Assembly (NCBI GenBank): GCA_030600745.1
Contig: JAUVLL010000148.1
Coordinates: 1 to 7,741 of the forward strand
Length of the DNA stretch: 7,741 nt
Reading direction: 5' to 3'
From: Spirochaetaceae bacterium
Lineage (GTDB): Bacteria > Spirochaetota > Spirochaetia > B11-G9
The notes under the pieces are model-generated. The model was not told the origin of the DNA, searched no databases, and saw only the letters and a list, made by a program, of their open reading frames with translations. This document shows positions 6,291-7,741 of this stretch, piece by piece. Every line of letters begins with the position of its first letter. The stretch's first letter is position 1. A program made the position numbers and the translations under genes.

Positions 6291-7741
6291 AATATGAGTA
6301 GCCCCATGATAACTCAAGACTTGTGTTTTGAATACTTGACACAGGGTCGTCAAAGTCTGGTTGTACTGTAAATCCCAATAAAAATAAAGGGGTCTGCCAC
6401 TCCATACTAACAGACGAATCAATAAATAATTCATTTGTGGCATATAACTGATCAGATTCAAGAATTTTCTGAGTACTAACCTCCAGTCTTGCCTGTAAGA
6501 ATATATCATCTCCCAGGTATTTTCCCAAGTATAAAGAAGTATTATCCAGATATCTTCCAAAACTATTTGGATATATTTCCTGATTTGTTGTGTCGGCATC
6601 AACAAGTCTATCAATAAGTATATTCTGAATCACCCGGGTTCTTATGGAAAACAGGTCAAGATTAAGAATATCTTTTACTTTCTTCTCAAAACTTCGTATA
6701 ACACCAAACTGAGTCACTAAATCGCCGGTAAGAAGAAGTGCAGAAGATAGATCGATCTGTTCGTCACCTAATTGTGTAAAAACACCTGTTCCTAAAATAG
6801 AAAATATTTCAATATCCGATAATGGCGGATTGGATTCAAAACGGGGAGAAAATTGACTTACAGGCATTTTATCAAGAATTAATGATATATTAACTACCTC
6901 CCCTTCATCATCTACTTCTCTTATCTGTGCTATAAAATTCAGAAGAGGATCAAATTTAGTTTCATTTTCATTAAATATTAGTGATCCTTCAGAAAGATAA
7001 AAACTCTTCTGAAAGTAGTAAATACTTCCATACTTTATACCTATATCACCTTTTAAAGAATATGTTCCGCTAAGTTTATCCATGGTAAAATTAAGTACTT
7101 GTCCTTTATCCGCAGTGGCACGCAGGATAGGAAGTGTATCTGACGGCCAAAGAAACTGTACTCCCCGACCAGTCGTAAATTTCATATTTGTAAATATTGA
7201 ACCTGAACCGGATATATTCTCCTGTAAGATTGGACCAAGATTAATTATACAGTCATTAACAAGCAGATCACTATTTATAGTAACACCATATTCATTACTA
7301 AGAATGTTCATATTTCCGGTAGCAAAACCATCCATATCAAGACCTATGTCCGGAATATTATAAACAATGTGCAGTCTGTCTTCTTCAAGTGTTTTTATTG
7401 TTAAAGCCCATAAGTCTGGTATCCACTTGCTGAAAGTCATATTAAAACCTATATTTACAGTATCATTTCTTATCTTCAGATTTTCCGGTCCTATTGTTAG
7501 AGTTTTATCTTTAAAAATGATTGTTGTATCAAAAGGTGTAATATTTTCCGGTACCATAGGGACATTTACAATAACATCCCTGGCATTGAGAATACCGTCA
7601 AAATCGGGATCAGTAACAGAGCCGGAGAGATTTAGATATCCATAAGCAGTACCATCTGTAAATTCAACAAATTCACCAATAGGAATAAGATTGATAAGAG
7701 GCAGATCTACTTCCAGATTTGTTATTGCAAGATCAATCAGA
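6289..7741 (-). CDS. tamB: TamB/DUF490 translocation and assembly family protein, C-terminal part
   Basis: The frame is open from the right edge (first whole codon at 7740) to TAA 6291-6289, giving 483 residues and no start inside the window. TamB-type proteins are long beta-rich periplasmic proteins anchored in the inner membrane that work with an Omp85 partner; in Borrelia the homologue was reported to interact with BamA. The visible part has the family's G-x-x-x-D-P-x-(F/L)-x-G pattern near its start (SGSVTDPDFDG), short beta-strand repeats, and the DUF490 core: GSIYYFQKSFYLSEGSLIF, a dP motif (FDPLLNF), PPLSDIEIFSILGTG, and YLGKYLGDDIFLQARLEV near the end. It ends in strand-like LELSWGYSY. 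An ATG at 7557 is internal and not the start. It lies 142 nt upstream of bamA, in the order seen in other spirochaetes. The family is clear; the exact role is inferred. Confidence 0.9.
   Translation of the reverse strand, partial: LIDLAITNLEVDLPLINLIPIGEFVEFTDGTAYGYLNLSGSVTDPDFDGILNARDVIVNVPMVPENITPFDTTIIFKDKTLTIGPENLKIRNDTVNIGFNMTFSKWIPDLWALTIKTLEEDRLHIVYNIPDIGLDMDGFATGNMNILSNEYGVTINSDLLVNDCIINLGPILQENISGSGSIFTNMKFTTGRGVQFLWPSDTLPILRATADKGQVLNFTMDKLSGTYSLKGDIGIKYGSIYYFQKSFYLSEGSLIFNENETKFDPLLNFIAQIREVDDEGEVVNISLILDKMPVSQFSPRFESNPPLSDIEIFSILGTGVFTQLGDEQIDLSSALLLTGDLVTQFGVIRSFEKKVKDILNLDLFSIRTRVIQNILIDRLVDADTTNQEIYPNSFGRYLDNTSLYLGKYLGDDIFLQARLEVSTQKILESDQLYATNELFIDSSVSMEWQTPLFLLGFTVQPDFDDPVSSIQNTSLELSWGYSY

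Noticed and set aside
6282..6614. Minus-strand 110-codon frame overlapping the tamB end
   Set aside because: It lies in another frame of the well-supported TamB C-terminus and resembles no family I know.

Overview
The window is a piece of chromosome, AT-rich (roughly mid-thirties percent G+C by eye), with every convincing gene on the minus strand. The order in transcription direction (right to left) is tamB (C-terminal part), bamA, ompH/skp, mutS, comF (N-terminal part). This order, with mutS directly downstream of tamB-bamA-skp, is typical of spirochaetes. As I recall, it matches Treponema pallidum TP0325-TP0328 and Borrelia BB0794-BB0798. The 846-residue BamA is also close in length to the treponemal protein. 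I infer a spirochaete of the Treponema/Spirochaeta type and cannot name the genus.

Region by region: 1-431 encodes the start of a ComF-like protein that runs off the left edge. 452-3037 is a complete MutS. 3043-3576 is a complete Skp/OmpH periplasmic chaperone with a GTG start. 3607-6146 is a full-length BamA gene split by a 1-nt shift at a T6A6 tract (5896-5907). 6147-6288 is the only sizeable intergenic gap. It holds the bamA ribosome binding site, two sets of short direct repeats and a GC-rich pair of hairpins that looks inserted. 6289-7741 is the C-terminal 483 residues of a TamB/DUF490 protein that runs off the right edge.

Three of the genes serve outer-membrane biogenesis: Skp escorts unfolded outer-membrane proteins through the periplasm, BamA inserts them, and TamB spans the envelope and is reported to partner BamA in Borrelia. 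MutS (mismatch repair) and ComF (DNA-uptake or phosphoribosyltransferase-like) appear to share the transcript: gaps are 30, 5 and 20 nt between bamA, ompH, mutS and comF. A hairpin enclosing the ompH stop and the mutS start suggests translational coupling.

I found no defence system, CRISPR array, tRNA, rRNA, transposase or phage gene. The content is mostly a conserved housekeeping cluster. The points worth a second look are the bamA frame break, the hairpin module between tamB and bamA, and the ompH/mutS junction hairpin.
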